A stretch of DNA of 64,000 nucleotides from Chlorobiaceae bacterium (GCA_012972825.1 JABDHL010000010.1:26531-90530); one strand, 5' to 3'. Positions 25,642 through 34,418 are shown, counted from the first letter of the stretch. Program-made: numbers and translations. Notes: a model not told the origin generated them from the sequence alone.

Positions 25642-25670
25642 ATCCGTAAAGAGTTTTGATTGATAAATCC

Positions 25671-26771
25671 TTATTTCGATCCCTGAGCTGCTTCAAACTG
25701 CGCAGTCAAGGCAGCTTGTACTGGATCACCATCCGGCGCGTCTCCTTCAGCAGCTTTTTCTTTTGTGGCCACCTCCTCGAACACCAACTGAGGCTTTGCT
25801 CCAGCTATCAGCTCTTTCAGCATATCAAAGCTTGTCTTCGAGACCTTTGTGCCATCAACTTCAAACTGCACTGGCTGTGCACCGTAGAGGTCACTCAGGA
25901 TAGCAACGATCTGGTCTTTAATTTTTGGAGTAACAACTGCTCGATGTTCTGAGCAAAAACCAAGAATTTCAGCCTGCACAAGTCCTGCAGCTGCTTCACT
26001 CTGCTGCTGCAGCAGTGTTGCGTTTTCTGTCCGGAGTCTTTCCAGCTCCTCCTGTTGTTCAACTGTCATATCCGATTCGAATTTGTTAGTGGTAGTGTAT
26101 GGAACTGCATCTTTCGGCGGATCTGCCGGAAGGTCAGGCGGATCTGCCGGAAGGTCAAGTTTAAGGAAGTCCATCACATACGATGGGAGGAACTTATCAG
26201 CGGCTTCGATGCCGTTCGCTTCGATTTCCTTGTCACGCATACGCTGGAACAGTCCGGCAACATCTCGCATCCAGCCCTGCAACATCCATTTCCAGCTGAC
26301 ATCAAAACCCTCTACCGGATTCCCAAGATCTGATGCCTCAAATTCAACCTCTTCGGTATAGACTGCCGGGACGTTATCCGATGCTTCAAATGCCACTCCA
26401 AGTCCGCTCACAGCAGGGTTATCAGTGAAGCCTATGTGTACGATCTCACCGAGCTTACCTATCCCGACCGAAACCTTGTCGCATCCAGCATTTTTCAAAC
26501 TGGCAATCCATTCTTTTGCAAAGTCAAGCGGCTGAGCAGTCAAGTATGTCCGACCGCCTTCTTCAAACACCTGGATACTTTCGCGATCAGCATAGCCAAG
26601 CACTGGAAGGTTATTCTTCGGATGGCGGTAGGTATAAGGGATTTTCAGCGGGCTGTTCGCCTTGGTTGATTCAAAGACACCAAGCACCTTCTCTTTCGGC
26701 CAGAACTTCTCCTTGGTTGTTTCTTTCTTATGCACCCCTGAGGCAAATATTTTGTGGCGTTTAAAGTCCAT
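25671..26771 (-). CDS. Phage head maturation protease with scaffold (Mu gpI-like)
   Basis: A 366-residue protein. The N-terminal half (HKIFASGVHKKETTKEKFWP, PYTYRHPKNNLPVLGYADRE and AGCDKVSVGIGKLGEI) is the serine-protease domain of the Mu I family. The C-terminal half is a charged coiled coil (VEQQEELERLRTENATLLQQ) that would act as scaffold. A short proline repeat (DPPDLPADPPK) links them, encoded by a 21-bp tandem repeat near 26118-26157. It is the first gene of the leftward operon. Confidence 0.8.
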   Translation of the reverse strand: MDFKRHKIFASGVHKKETTKEKFWPKEKVLGVFESTKANSPLKIPYTYRHPKNNLPVLGYADRESIQVFEEGGRTYLTAQPLDFAKEWIASLKNAGCDKVSVGIGKLGEIVHIGFTDNPAVSGLGVAFEASDNVPAVYTEEVEFEASDLGNPVEGFDVSWKWMLQGWMRDVAGLFQRMRDKEIEANGIEAADKFLPSYVMDFLKLDLPADPPDLPADPPKDAVPYTTTNKFESDMTVEQQEELERLRTENATLLQQQSEAAAGLVQAEILGFCSEHRAVVTPKIKDQIVAILSDLYGAQPVQFEVDGTKVSKTSFDMLKELIAGAKPQLVFEEVATKEKAAEGDAPDGDPVQAALTAQFEAAQGSK

Positions 26772-26980
26772 TCATCGGTGATTCAATTGGTGATAAAGAC
26801 TCATTGCGGTGGAGATGCCGCGACGTGAATGCTCCTATAATTACCTGCAACTTATGCAGCGTAATCGGCAAATCTTTCATGCGCCATTTCCAGGAAAACT
26901 TGCAGGGAAAACGATCTATAGAACCCTGCCGGAAATCAAGGCTACTTTGAGGGAGTATCAAAATCGCATAACCCAACATT
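26772..26980. other. Divergent intergenic region between the two virion operons
   Basis: About 210 bases separate the leftward protease-capsid-tail operon from the rightward packaging operon. Both late promoters should lie here, and a Mor/C-type activator would be expected to act. I see no clear sigma-70 boxes. Confidence 0.4.
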
Positions 26981-27388
26981 ATGACAGAAATAGGGAGTCA
27001 AGGATTCGTCGAACTTGCTTTACAACTCGGTATTGCAGTACTGCTGTTCGGAGCGCTTATCATTTTCTCGGCAGTAACAAGGCACTGGATTAAGACCGAG
27101 CAACTCCATTGGACGGAAGAGTTCAAGCTCAGAGAACAAAAAGACGCCGGGGATAAACTGATGCTTACCAGTTTAATCGAAAAGAATTTCTCAATACTGA
27201 CCGACGTCATGAGAGACAGTAGAGAGCAGATCCACGCCATCACCCAGCTGGTCGAACGGATAAAGCAAATGCAGATACACTACGACCAGGCATTTCGTGA
27301 CCTCTTCATTAAGCACGACGATCATACAAAAAACCCGTGCTTTGAACATTTCAGATCACTTCTCGAACATCAGAACCATAAAGAATGA
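26981..27388 (+). CDS. Membrane-anchored coiled-coil phage protein
   Basis: A 135-residue protein with one hydrophobic segment near the N-terminus (ALQLGIAVLLFGALIIFSAV) and a long coiled coil. It opens the rightward operon and overlaps the next gene by four bases (ATGA). In Mu-like phages small membrane proteins precede the terminase small subunit; the role is unknown. Confidence 0.6.
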   Translation: MTEIGSQGFVELALQLGIAVLLFGALIIFSAVTRHWIKTEQLHWTEEFKLREQKDAGDKLMLTSLIEKNFSILTDVMRDSREQIHAITQLVERIKQMQIHYDQAFRDLFIKHDDHTKNPCFEHFRSLLEHQNHKE

Positions 27389-27630
27389 GTCAGATTCGTG
27401 ACCTAAAACTTGGTCAGCTTGAACAGCTGCGTCAAAAAATCACTGCCCTCGATGCCAAGGCAGCCAATGCCATCATTGCCATTGAGCTGAAAACCTATAA
27501 CAAGAGCGACCTGTCAACGCTTGATGTCGAAAGTATCCATCAGGCGGCAATGGACTTAAAATCATACGTCAATGACCTGCGTAGAGTAAAAAAACAAGCC
27601 AACGATCTGCACGAAGAGCTGTATGGCTAA
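27385..27630 (+). CDS. Small coiled-coil phage protein
   Basis: An 81-residue helical protein (LGQLEQLRQKITALDAKAAN, YVNDLRRVKKQANDLHEELY). It overlaps its neighbours by four and eight bases, so it is translationally coupled in the packaging operon. No family recognised. Confidence 0.6.
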   Translation: MSQIRDLKLGQLEQLRQKITALDAKAANAIIAIELKTYNKSDLSTLDVESIHQAAMDLKSYVNDLRRVKKQANDLHEELYG

Positions 27631-28054
27631 AAAAGCAGAGCTCTACAGCGAAGCCGAACGGCTGTATGTGCAGGAACATCTCGGTCAGACCGATATCGCA
27701 GAGCGCCTTGGGGTTGCTGAGCGGACCATCCGATACTGGGCAACCGAAGGGAATTGGGCAGAACGCCGGGGCAACTACGTAGAAGCAACCAGCAAGACCA
27801 GCGAGAAGCTGTACAAACTTGTACAGACGCTTACTGACAAAGCCATCGAAAGCGTAGAAAATGGCGAAGTACCAAGTCAGTCACAACTCTTCTTTATTAG
27901 CAAAATGGCTCCGTTACTGCTCAAGCTGCAAAACTATGAAGAATCATCAGCACCGGCAAAACAGGACGAAGCAGACAAAGCAAAAACCGCGACCCGTTAT
28001 GAAGACGTTATGCAGGAAATGCAGAAAACCTTAATGCAACTCGGCCTTGGTTAA
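27623..28054 (+). CDS. Terminase small-subunit-like protein (DUF1804-type)
   Basis: A 143-residue protein with an N-terminal helix-turn-helix (QTDIAERLGVAERTIRYWAT, then EGNWAERRGNY), the DNA-recognition pattern of small terminase subunits in Mu-like phages. It directly precedes the large terminase gene and overlaps it by eight bases. Confidence 0.75.
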   Translation: MAKKAELYSEAERLYVQEHLGQTDIAERLGVAERTIRYWATEGNWAERRGNYVEATSKTSEKLYKLVQTLTDKAIESVENGEVPSQSQLFFISKMAPLLLKLQNYEESSAPAKQDEADKAKTATRYEDVMQEMQKTLMQLGLG

Positions 28055-29615
28055 AAAAGCCATACATCCAGAGGCACTCCCTCACACCGCCACCATTATC
28101 GAGGAAAAGGTTTTTATGCCTTACCAGATCGATGTTATCCGTGATGAGCACATCGCACAGCTGGTGGAGAAAGGACGGCAGGAGGGCCTGAGCTGGGCAT
28201 TTGCTTATAAGGCTTACAAATGGACAGGCAAGGAAGGCAGGTTCCCGACATTCTTCGCTACCAAAACAAGAATCCTTGCTAAACAATTTATACAGGATTG
28301 TTCTGCCTGGGGTAAGCTCGACAGGCTGATCAAGAGCACCATTGACGCCACCTACGAAGACGAAATCAAGGTCTTCAACTCCACAACAGAAGAAGAAGTG
28401 ACCGTCAACACCTATAACATTCGCTTTCCGAACAAAATGGAAGTGACGGCTCTTTCCAGTAATGCTGACGCTATGAGGGGATGGCGAGGCTATAAAATCG
28501 CCGATGAGTTTGCTATCCACAAGCAGCAGCCGGAAATGCTCGATGCTATCCTTCCTTCCCGTATGTGGCGGTTTCCATTCTCTTTTATCAGCACACACAA
28601 GGGCATTAACTCCGAGTTCAACAAGTTGATCAAGAAGTTCAAGAAAGGCGACCTTGGAGCGGACTGGAACCTCATCTCGATACCGATTCAGCGGGCTGTA
28701 GCTGATGGCCTCCTGGAGAAAATCTATAAACGACCGTTCAGCGAACAGGAACGCCAGGAGTGGCTTCAGAACCTCGAACGTGAAGAAGGTCAACGCCGGT
28801 GGAAGCAGGAGTACTGTTGTATCCCTGAAGATGAAGCAGGCGCTTTCTTCTCTTACGATCTCCTTATCTCCTGCGAAATGGATGATATCCTTTATGACGA
28901 TATCCAGAAGTTCAGCGGGAAAGAGCAAGAACTGGAAGCTCAACTATGGTTTGAGAAAATCGCCTTCAGGATAAAAATTGAAGGTCGTGGAAACTTCTAT
29001 ATCGGTATGGACATTGGCCGTGATGTCAATTACACGGTACTTTGCCTGATTGAGGACGTTGCAGGAATAAAATTTATCAGGGCACTCGCAGCTCTCGAAC
29101 AAATGCGATTCCAGATCCAGCAGGATTGTGCCCGCATCTGGATCAGAACCAACCGGTTTCGAAGGTCCTGTGTCGATAACCGTGGTATGGGCCGTGAAAC
29201 CGTTGAACGCCTGCAGCAGGATTTCGGTCCGTACCTGGTCGAAAAGATCGATTTTAACCTTGTCCTCAAAGAAAAGATAGCGTATGCCGTTTACCAGGCA
29301 CTGACTGACCGCATACTCATAATCCCTGTCAGCGATACTGTGAGAGACGATTTTCACAGCATCCGGAAAGAAACTACCGATGCCGGAAATGTTCGGTACG
29401 TGGCCAAGGTGAACGATACCGACCCGAATTCACACGGTGATTACTATACCGCCATTTCTCTGGCCTATCACGCCACCGGCAATGCAGCTACCGACATACC
29501 GGACGCCATCAAGACAAATAGCACATTACCTGACCGCAAAGAGCGCATGGAAGCTCTGCTTGAAGGATACGACAACGATTTCAGAGCACATTCAATGAGA
29601 ACATATGCCAACTAA
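28047..29615 (+). CDS. Terminase large subunit (Mu gp28-like)
   Basis: A 522-residue protein from a TTG; an ATG at 28116 (MPYQIDVIRDEHIAQL) is an alternative. The ATPase begins with a Walker-A-like KGRQEGLS, followed by FFATKTRILAKQFIQD and a WRGYKIADEFA block (Walker B with D-E). The nuclease half begins at YIGMDIGRDVN (catalytic aspartates) and continues through CVDNRGMGRETVERL. It drives DNA into the head. Confidence 0.9.
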   Translation: MVKKAIHPEALPHTATIIEEKVFMPYQIDVIRDEHIAQLVEKGRQEGLSWAFAYKAYKWTGKEGRFPTFFATKTRILAKQFIQDCSAWGKLDRLIKSTIDATYEDEIKVFNSTTEEEVTVNTYNIRFPNKMEVTALSSNADAMRGWRGYKIADEFAIHKQQPEMLDAILPSRMWRFPFSFISTHKGINSEFNKLIKKFKKGDLGADWNLISIPIQRAVADGLLEKIYKRPFSEQERQEWLQNLEREEGQRRWKQEYCCIPEDEAGAFFSYDLLISCEMDDILYDDIQKFSGKEQELEAQLWFEKIAFRIKIEGRGNFYIGMDIGRDVNYTVLCLIEDVAGIKFIRALAALEQMRFQIQQDCARIWIRTNRFRRSCVDNRGMGRETVERLQQDFGPYLVEKIDFNLVLKEKIAYAVYQALTDRILIIPVSDTVRDDFHSIRKETTDAGNVRYVAKVNDTDPNSHGDYYTAISLAYHATGNAATDIPDAIKTNSTLPDRKERMEALLEGYDNDFRAHSMRTYAN

Positions 29616-30867
29616 TATCAGCACACCAAAAGTTATCCAGGATGAAATAGCTATCCGATCGTATGTCGAAGGGTTGCTCCAGGTCACAAAGCTCCTGCCG
29701 CATCCAAGCAAGGTGCTCAAGAATATCTGCAATACCATCGAAGTATTTGAGACAACACTCAAGCAACCCGATGTGGCTGCAGTATCAAGACGGTACCGGG
29801 ATGGCGTCAAAAAGCTTGACTGGGATGTATCAAGAGTAACGCAACGAGGTGAACGGGCCTCCTTCATTAAGAGTGTCTGCAGGGACATGAACCTGAACTG
29901 CATCATTCCAGCTGCTCTCAGTGCAAGAGATTTCGGGTTCACCATCCTCGAAGCCACCTGGGAAAAATTTGGCAGTTACAGCGTCATAACTGACCTGGTC
30001 GAAAAACCACGCGAATGGTTCCGGTTCAACTATGCAAACGAGCTGCTCCTGATTACAAGGAATAAGCCCGAAGGAGTGCTTGTGAACGAGGTTTATCCAC
30101 GGAAGTTCATCGTTGTCCAGCACGAGGCAAGCTACAAAAACCCTTATGGTAACGGCCTGCTTGATGAAGCCTACTGGTACAGTAAAGGTTTAGCCGCAAA
30201 CTTCGAGTATCATCTTTCTTTCCTCGAAGATGATGGCCGTGATCACTGGATGGGATGGGTACCACCTGGGAGCACCAACGACTATAAAGACAAAGTTGAA
30301 CTTGCTCTTCGCCAGCTGCGTAATGCTGCCGTCGCCGTTATAGAGGAAGGTACACGCATCGAGAAGAATGAAAATAAAGGCAGGACGAGTACCAGCAATT
30401 CCTATGAAACCTTCAAGAAGTCGTGCCGAAGCACCTTGAACGTTCTCTGGCTGGGCAGTGACCTTTCAACCTCCGTGACTGGATCAGGCGCCTATGCCAG
30501 CAGTAAAACCGGTATGGACATTACTGATGATGCTATCGAAAGTGGAAAAGAGTTGCCTGAAAACGCCCTCAACCAGGCCATCAAGTGGATGGATGAGGTA
30601 AACAACTTCCCCGGTGATACATCCGAAGAGGTTGCCTTTTATCTCTACAAGGCACCGAAGAGCGACAAAGAGCAGGCGGAGATTGATCAGATTTACGGGA
30701 CTGTAACAGGCAGGAAGCCTAGTCCGCAGTTGCTTGCAAAACGAGGGTATGAAGAAGGTGACTTCGAGGATCCCGCTATTTCCCAGGCACCTGTGCAGAC
30801 ATTCGAAAGCGGCTACAATATGCAGCCTCTCTTCAATGCCGTTGAAGGTTTAAAAAAAAAGTACTGA
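29605..30867 (+). CDS. Portal protein (DUF935, Mu gp29-like)
   Basis: A 420-residue protein of the DUF935 portal family: SRRYRDGVKKLDWDVSRVTQ, ARDFGFTILEATWEKFG and the NPYGNGLLDEAYWYSKG crown region. It forms the dodecameric ring through which DNA passes. The stop at 30865-30867 follows a run of nine A at 30852-30860, part of a likely -1 frameshift site into the MuF frame. The unshifted product ends GLKKKY. Confidence 0.9.
   Translation: MPTNISTPKVIQDEIAIRSYVEGLLQVTKLLPHPSKVLKNICNTIEVFETTLKQPDVAAVSRRYRDGVKKLDWDVSRVTQRGERASFIKSVCRDMNLNCIIPAALSARDFGFTILEATWEKFGSYSVITDLVEKPREWFRFNYANELLLITRNKPEGVLVNEVYPRKFIVVQHEASYKNPYGNGLLDEAYWYSKGLAANFEYHLSFLEDDGRDHWMGWVPPGSTNDYKDKVELALRQLRNAAVAVIEEGTRIEKNENKGRTSTSNSYETFKKSCRSTLNVLWLGSDLSTSVTGSGAYASSKTGMDITDDAIESGKELPENALNQAIKWMDEVNNFPGDTSEEVAFYLYKAPKSDKEQAEIDQIYGTVTGRKPSPQLLAKRGYEEGDFEDPAISQAPVQTFESGYNMQPLFNAVEGLKKKY
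30855..30861 (+). promoter_or_regulatory. Probable -1 ribosomal frameshift site, A AAA AAG
   Basis: The heptamer A-AAA-AAG sits in the portal frame as AAA AAG, two codons before the stop, and is the strongest known bacterial -1 slip sequence (as in dnaX). The nine-A run around it could also allow polymerase slippage. A GAAGG purine stretch about seven bases upstream could act as a stimulating Shine-Dalgarno-like element. Slipping enters the MuF frame at GTA (30861). Confidence 0.65.
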
Positions 30868-31811
30868 CAGAGAGCGAGTCAAAGCTCCTCAACCCGAAGC
30901 CCGATAAATCATTTATCAATGCCTGGTCAACAGCCATTGAACAGGCGTTAAACGACGCATGGAGTAAAGGCGCTGCGAGCGTTAATTACTGGCTGAGTAA
31001 ATCCGAAGGCACGACCTTTGAAGCCAAAAACATCACCCTCCGATTCGGCAACAAAGACGCAGCAGCCTTCCACCAGTTCAAAGCCTTCTGCAGCGCAGTC
31101 ATTACTGACGATGAATTATCACAAGCAGTCAAAGAGAGCCTCAGCAACTCCCTGGCAAACGGTAACAGTTTCGAAGAGTGGCGGAAAACAGTTGACCAGG
31201 TGTTTGATCAGCATGGTGTCACCAAGCTTAACTCCTTCAAGGCTGAAACCATTTACCGGAACGAAACGGCAATGGCCTATGGAGCCGGTCAGTTCGCAAA
31301 GCTGCAGACAGTCTCAGACAGCTTCCCGTACTGGCAATACACCACAGCGCACGATGAGCGAGTACGTGAAAGCCATCGCTTGCTCGATGGCAAAATCTTC
31401 CTTGCAAGCGACAGTGAATATTATCCGCCTCTTGGCTTTAATTGTCGGTGCAGGGCTATCCCTATAAGCCTGCGACAAGCAGATACAAGAGGCATCAAAG
31501 TACCTGATGTAATTACTCCGGAAATGCGGTCAAATCTTGCAAACGCTGAATTCATCGGCGATAAAATCGGAAACTTCGCGGACTGGCTCCAGGTGAAACT
31601 GGGAGAACTTTCCGTTGAATCTTTGACACTCATTACCGAAAAGCTTGCTGAAGTTGAAACTCAATTAGGTGAACTCGCCACCGCAGCTGATCAACTGGCA
31701 GCCGATCAAGCTCTGCAGGATGCAACCGAATCTGCACCAGTAGAGATTATACCCGGAAAGAAGCGGAGAGCAAAGAAAAAGACAGAAACCATAATACCAC
31801 CAAACCAGTAA
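30861..31811 (+). CDS. MuF-like head morphogenesis protein, probably made as a portal fusion
   Basis: The frame is open from 30846 to 31811 and codes for 316 residues after the slip site. The first 113 codons have no ATG, GTG or TTG; the first GTG is at 31200 (residue 114). Coding quality upstream is good and matches the helical N-terminus of MuF proteins. The family core follows: FKAETIYRNETAMAYGAGQF, DSFPYWQYTTAHDERVRESH and FNCRCRAIPIS. A portal-MuF fusion of about 735 residues, or initiation at a CTG at 30864, would explain this. MuF proteins are minor head proteins that bind the portal. Confidence 0.85.
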   Translation, partial: VLTESESKLLNPKPDKSFINAWSTAIEQALNDAWSKGAASVNYWLSKSEGTTFEAKNITLRFGNKDAAAFHQFKAFCSAVITDDELSQAVKESLSNSLANGNSFEEWRKTVDQVFDQHGVTKLNSFKAETIYRNETAMAYGAGQFAKLQTVSDSFPYWQYTTAHDERVRESHRLLDGKIFLASDSEYYPPLGFNCRCRAIPISLRQADTRGIKVPDVITPEMRSNLANAEFIGDKIGNFADWLQVKLGELSVESLTLITEKLAEVETQLGELATAADQLAADQALQDATESAPVEIIPGKKRRAKKKTETIIPPNQ

Positions 31812-31816
31812 CCTAA

Positions 31817-32479
31817 ATGGCTGACCATACAGAAATATTCCGAGAAAGAAGTCACAAGCAGGATGAAATGACGGCTCTGATGCTCAAAATCAAAGCTGAA
31901 GACGTTCGATACATCGCCGTTGAAACCCTTGGTAAAACCAATGAGAAAGAAGCCGGTATTGAAGCTACAAAATACCTGACAAAAGCAAAACCCTCTGATA
32001 TTATTACTGCTTTGCAGGAGATCGAGAGGATAAAAGGCAAAAAGTATTCTGGTGATATTGCTTTTGCTGGAATCCCTGAAACTCTTTATCAAGGAGGAAT
32101 CACTCAGGCGGAGCTTCAGGAATGGCTGAAAGCATGTAAACAGACAACCTACTGCAGCGGCCACCGATACCAGCCACTGCCGAGTCACGATGAAGCCTGG
32201 CAAACTTACAGCAAGGTGCATTCCGAGATGATAGGAAAACGCTTTGCAGCCGAAACCATCAAATTCAAAACCTCGCCGGTCAGGCTGCTCGATACCGATA
32301 TCATCCAGGCTGCAACATGGGGGTTCTGGAATGATATGAGCAAAAACTTAAAGCGGCGCCTTTTTCTGCTCTTGCCCGTCGACAAGCAACTATCGATCAA
32401 GGACCGGCATCTCACGCCGGAAGAAGCGATGAAAGAAACCCGGAAATATTACGATAAAATGCAGGAGGCATTTACATAA
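31817..32479 (+). CDS. Phage protein in the head operon, unknown
   Basis: A 220-residue charged, mainly helical protein that starts five bases after the MuF stop and overlaps the next gene by one base. It lies where Mu-like phages keep small head-assembly genes. I do not recognise its family; no domain motif stands out beyond a C-terminal EEAMKETRKYYDKMQEAF helix. Confidence 0.6.
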   Translation: MADHTEIFRERSHKQDEMTALMLKIKAEDVRYIAVETLGKTNEKEAGIEATKYLTKAKPSDIITALQEIERIKGKKYSGDIAFAGIPETLYQGGITQAELQEWLKACKQTTYCSGHRYQPLPSHDEAWQTYSKVHSEMIGKRFAAETIKFKTSPVRLLDTDIIQAATWGFWNDMSKNLKRRLFLLLPVDKQLSIKDRHLTPEEAMKETRKYYDKMQEAFT

Positions 32480-32940
32480 TGGCCTACAAAGACTTCATTA
32501 CCATAAACGTCATCGGCATTGAAGAAGCCAGGGCAAGGCTCGGCAATATCCCGGACAACATACAAACCGCACTGACAGAAACGCAAACTCTTTCGGAAAT
32601 AGGGACAATCCTTGTTGGCAGCGCCGTTAAAACCATAGATGCCGGGGGCAGGCCATCACCATACAAACCTCTTGCAGCAAGCACTGTCGCCGCAAAAATC
32701 AAGAAATACAAAAAAAACAGTGGGATACTCATTGGCCGTGGCACTTTGCGCCAGAGTCTGGATTATGAAGTTTCTGGTGGATATCTTTATCTGACCAGTG
32801 TCGGATACCTCAAGTACCACCAATTCGAAGAAGGCCGCACACGGGCAAACTTCCCTGCACGGCCCGTCTGGGGAGTCCAGGAAGAAGACATTCCAGAAAT
32901 TACAGACATAATTATTGCAGGAATCAAAAGGAATTTGTAA
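32479..32940 (+). CDS. Phage virion morphogenesis protein (Mu gpG-like)
   Basis: A 153-residue protein with ARLGNIPDNIQTALTETQTL at the start, GRPSPYKPLAASTVAAKIKK in the middle and a closing YLKYHQFEEGRTRANFPARP. This is the virion morphogenesis / gpG pattern, a tail-completion or head-tail joining protein. It ends the packaging block before Mor. Confidence 0.85.
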   Translation: MAYKDFITINVIGIEEARARLGNIPDNIQTALTETQTLSEIGTILVGSAVKTIDAGGRPSPYKPLAASTVAAKIKKYKKNSGILIGRGTLRQSLDYEVSGGYLYLTSVGYLKYHQFEEGRTRANFPARPVWGVQEEDIPEITDIIIAGIKRNL

Positions 32941-32966
32941 GGTTAAGCATCACTCCTTACAATTCT

Positions 32967-33221
32967 ATGCACTACAATAACGAACTGCTCGACTTTTTAG
33001 CCGCCGAGTTCGGCGACCAGGTTGCAAAATCCGTCCAGGAGAACTTTGGAGGGCAAGATATCTACATCCGCATCAAACCGGATACCAAACAGGCATACAT
33101 CACCGAATGGTATGGCAAGAAAAGCATTCGTGAACTCAGCCGGGAACTTGGCTGCAGCATGCGCACCATCCGCCACCGCCTAACACTCCCCATTTCAAAA
33201 GGACAGCAAACCCTTTTTTAA
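32967..33221 (+). CDS. Mor/C-family transcription activator
   Basis: An 84-residue protein of the Mor family. The N-terminal dimer part holds LLDFLAAEFGDQVAKSVQEN; the C-terminal helix-turn-helix reads KKSIRELSRELGCSMRTIRH. In Mu, Mor is the last early gene and turns on middle and late genes. Here it is the last gene of the rightward packaging operon, convergent with the early operon. It is a complete copy. Confidence 0.85.
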   Translation: MHYNNELLDFLAAEFGDQVAKSVQENFGGQDIYIRIKPDTKQAYITEWYGKKSIRELSRELGCSMRTIRHRLTLPISKGQQTLF

Positions 33222-33280
33222 CAATCCGTTAAACTATAAATGTTTACGAAACAGATTTCGCGAACATCAGCCATTTAACG

Positions 33281-33310
33281 ACACAAGCCCCGGTTTTACG
33301 GGGCTTGTGT
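33281..33310. terminator. Perfect 12-bp hairpin between convergent operons
   Basis: ACACAAGCCCCG and its exact complement are separated by six bases (GTTTTA). It sits 60 bases after mor and 24 bases before the end of the next, oppositely oriented gene. There is no long T-run on either strand. As a symmetric stem between convergent operons it is a likely bidirectional terminator. Confidence 0.75.
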
Positions 33311-33334
33311 ATCAATAATTGGCCAGCTACGACT

Positions 33335-33748
33335 TCACCAACCGTCAATAAACCTTTCCTTATATTCTGGAGAATTCTTTAAGTCTCCAGGTTGGGTGGC
33401 ATCCTCTCCCAGATATAATTTTCTCTCATATAAGGCTTTTTTATATGCCCCAAAACTCTCTAAGAATGAGCTCTCACATGAAAAGTCATTCCCTTTTTTA
33501 TCAATTTTAACATAAAACTTCTCATACCCAGAATACCCACCATAACCATTTTTTGCATTGAATTCCCCTCGAACAATATTTCCTTTACAAACATGGACAT
33601 TTCTAAATCTGGCTGATTCCGGGTCTTTTAATGATCTTCTGACTATAGACTTTGCTCGTTCAGGTAAACCGTTATCAGCCCTTACATTGAATAACGGCCA
33701 AGATATAAGCACAATTATCAGGATAACAAAAAACATCTTGAGTTTCAT
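33335..33748 (-). CDS. Secreted small protein, phage cargo candidate
   Basis: A 137-residue protein with a clear signal peptide (MKLKMFFVILIIVLISWPLF, cut near residue 24). The mature part contains SIVRRSLKDPESARFRNVHV and two cysteines that could pair (VCKGNIV and FSCESSF). This pattern occurs in small periplasmic proteins of unknown function. It lies at the far end of the early operon and is not expected to be needed for phage growth, so it may be a lysogenic conversion gene. Confidence 0.7.
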   Translation of the reverse strand: MKLKMFFVILIIVLISWPLFNVRADNGLPERAKSIVRRSLKDPESARFRNVHVCKGNIVRGEFNAKNGYGGYSGYEKFYVKIDKKGNDFSCESSFLESFGAYKKALYERKLYLGEDATQPGDLKNSPEYKERFIDGW

Positions 33749-33811
33749 AACACTCCTGTTTTTGATTTATGATGTGGTAAAATAATCGAAGTATTCCGAA
33801 AAGCCTTCTTA

Positions 33812-34297
33812 TCAGCGAGAGAATTCTATTTGCCTGTTTGCCTGGTCAATCATCGAATCAAGAGCCCGTTTGATCTTACTGACTTTATCACGTTCAATCC
33901 ACTCCGGAGTCAACAGATTAAACCTGTTCTTCAGAAACTGATGATACGCCTGTAAGGCATCTGTCCGATTCTTCTGCCGGGAAACACTCATCCACATCGC
34001 CTCCAGCATCCGGAGTTGTTTCGGAGTGGCCATATCAGCCGATCGGCCACGCAACTCGCTGTATGGCTTGGCCTTTTTAAACTGCGCTTTCTCCGGAATC
34101 GCATCAACAATCTTCTGCAATAAGTCACATACTTTTCGGCCATCCAGAATGGTAAGCTCTTTACAACTCTCAACACCATATCCACCCAGCAAAGCCCGGT
34201 AATTATCCTCAGATATCCCTGCCAATCCCTGTAACGTCTTTATCCTCCTGATCAGCATCGGCGGCAATACCGGCAATTTAATCTGTGACTCTATCAT
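33812..34297 (-). CDS. gemA: GemA-like regulator (DUF1018, Mu gp16-type)
   Basis: A 161-residue protein with RIKTLQGLAGISEDNYRALL at the start and the family block MATPKQLRMLEAMWMSVSRQ. In Mu, gemA is an early gene that changes host gene expression and DNA supercoiling. It is downstream of the tRNA-like and stem-loop region on the same strand. Confidence 0.85.
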   Translation of the reverse strand: MIESQIKLPVLPPMLIRRIKTLQGLAGISEDNYRALLGGYGVESCKELTILDGRKVCDLLQKIVDAIPEKAQFKKAKPYSELRGRSADMATPKQLRMLEAMWMSVSRQKNRTDALQAYHQFLKNRFNLLTPEWIERDKVSKIKRALDSMIDQANRQIEFSR

Positions 34298-34328
34298 TTT
34301 TATCTGGTTAATTGTGATGAGAAAATAA

Positions 34329-34417
34329 AAAGAGCATGAAGCTGGAGTATATTTCGCAGGTCCGTCCGGTCTTCGGTTTTACTGCCCAGGCTTATTTTTT
34401 TCTTCACCGTGCTCTTT
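34329..34417 (-). ncRNA. Nested stem-loop RNA candidate / complex terminator in the early operon
   Basis: Four nested pairings fit within 89 bases: an outer stem of 8 + 5 bp (34329-34336 with 34410-34417, then 34337-34341 with 34402-34406), an inner CTGG/CCAG (34342-34345 with 34386-34389), GCAG/CTGC (34356-34359 with 34382-34385) and a CCG/CGG tip (34366-34376). On the minus strand the outer stem is followed by TTTTTATTTT. It begins one base after the tRNA-like element and lies between 34529-34777 and gemA. It may end or attenuate the early transcript or be a stable RNA. Confidence 0.5.
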
Positions 34418-34418
34418 G

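Noticed and set aside
26118..26157. 21-bp tandem repeat as a regulatory element
   Set aside because: It lies within the protease-scaffold gene and encodes a proline-rich linker, so a coding explanation is enough.
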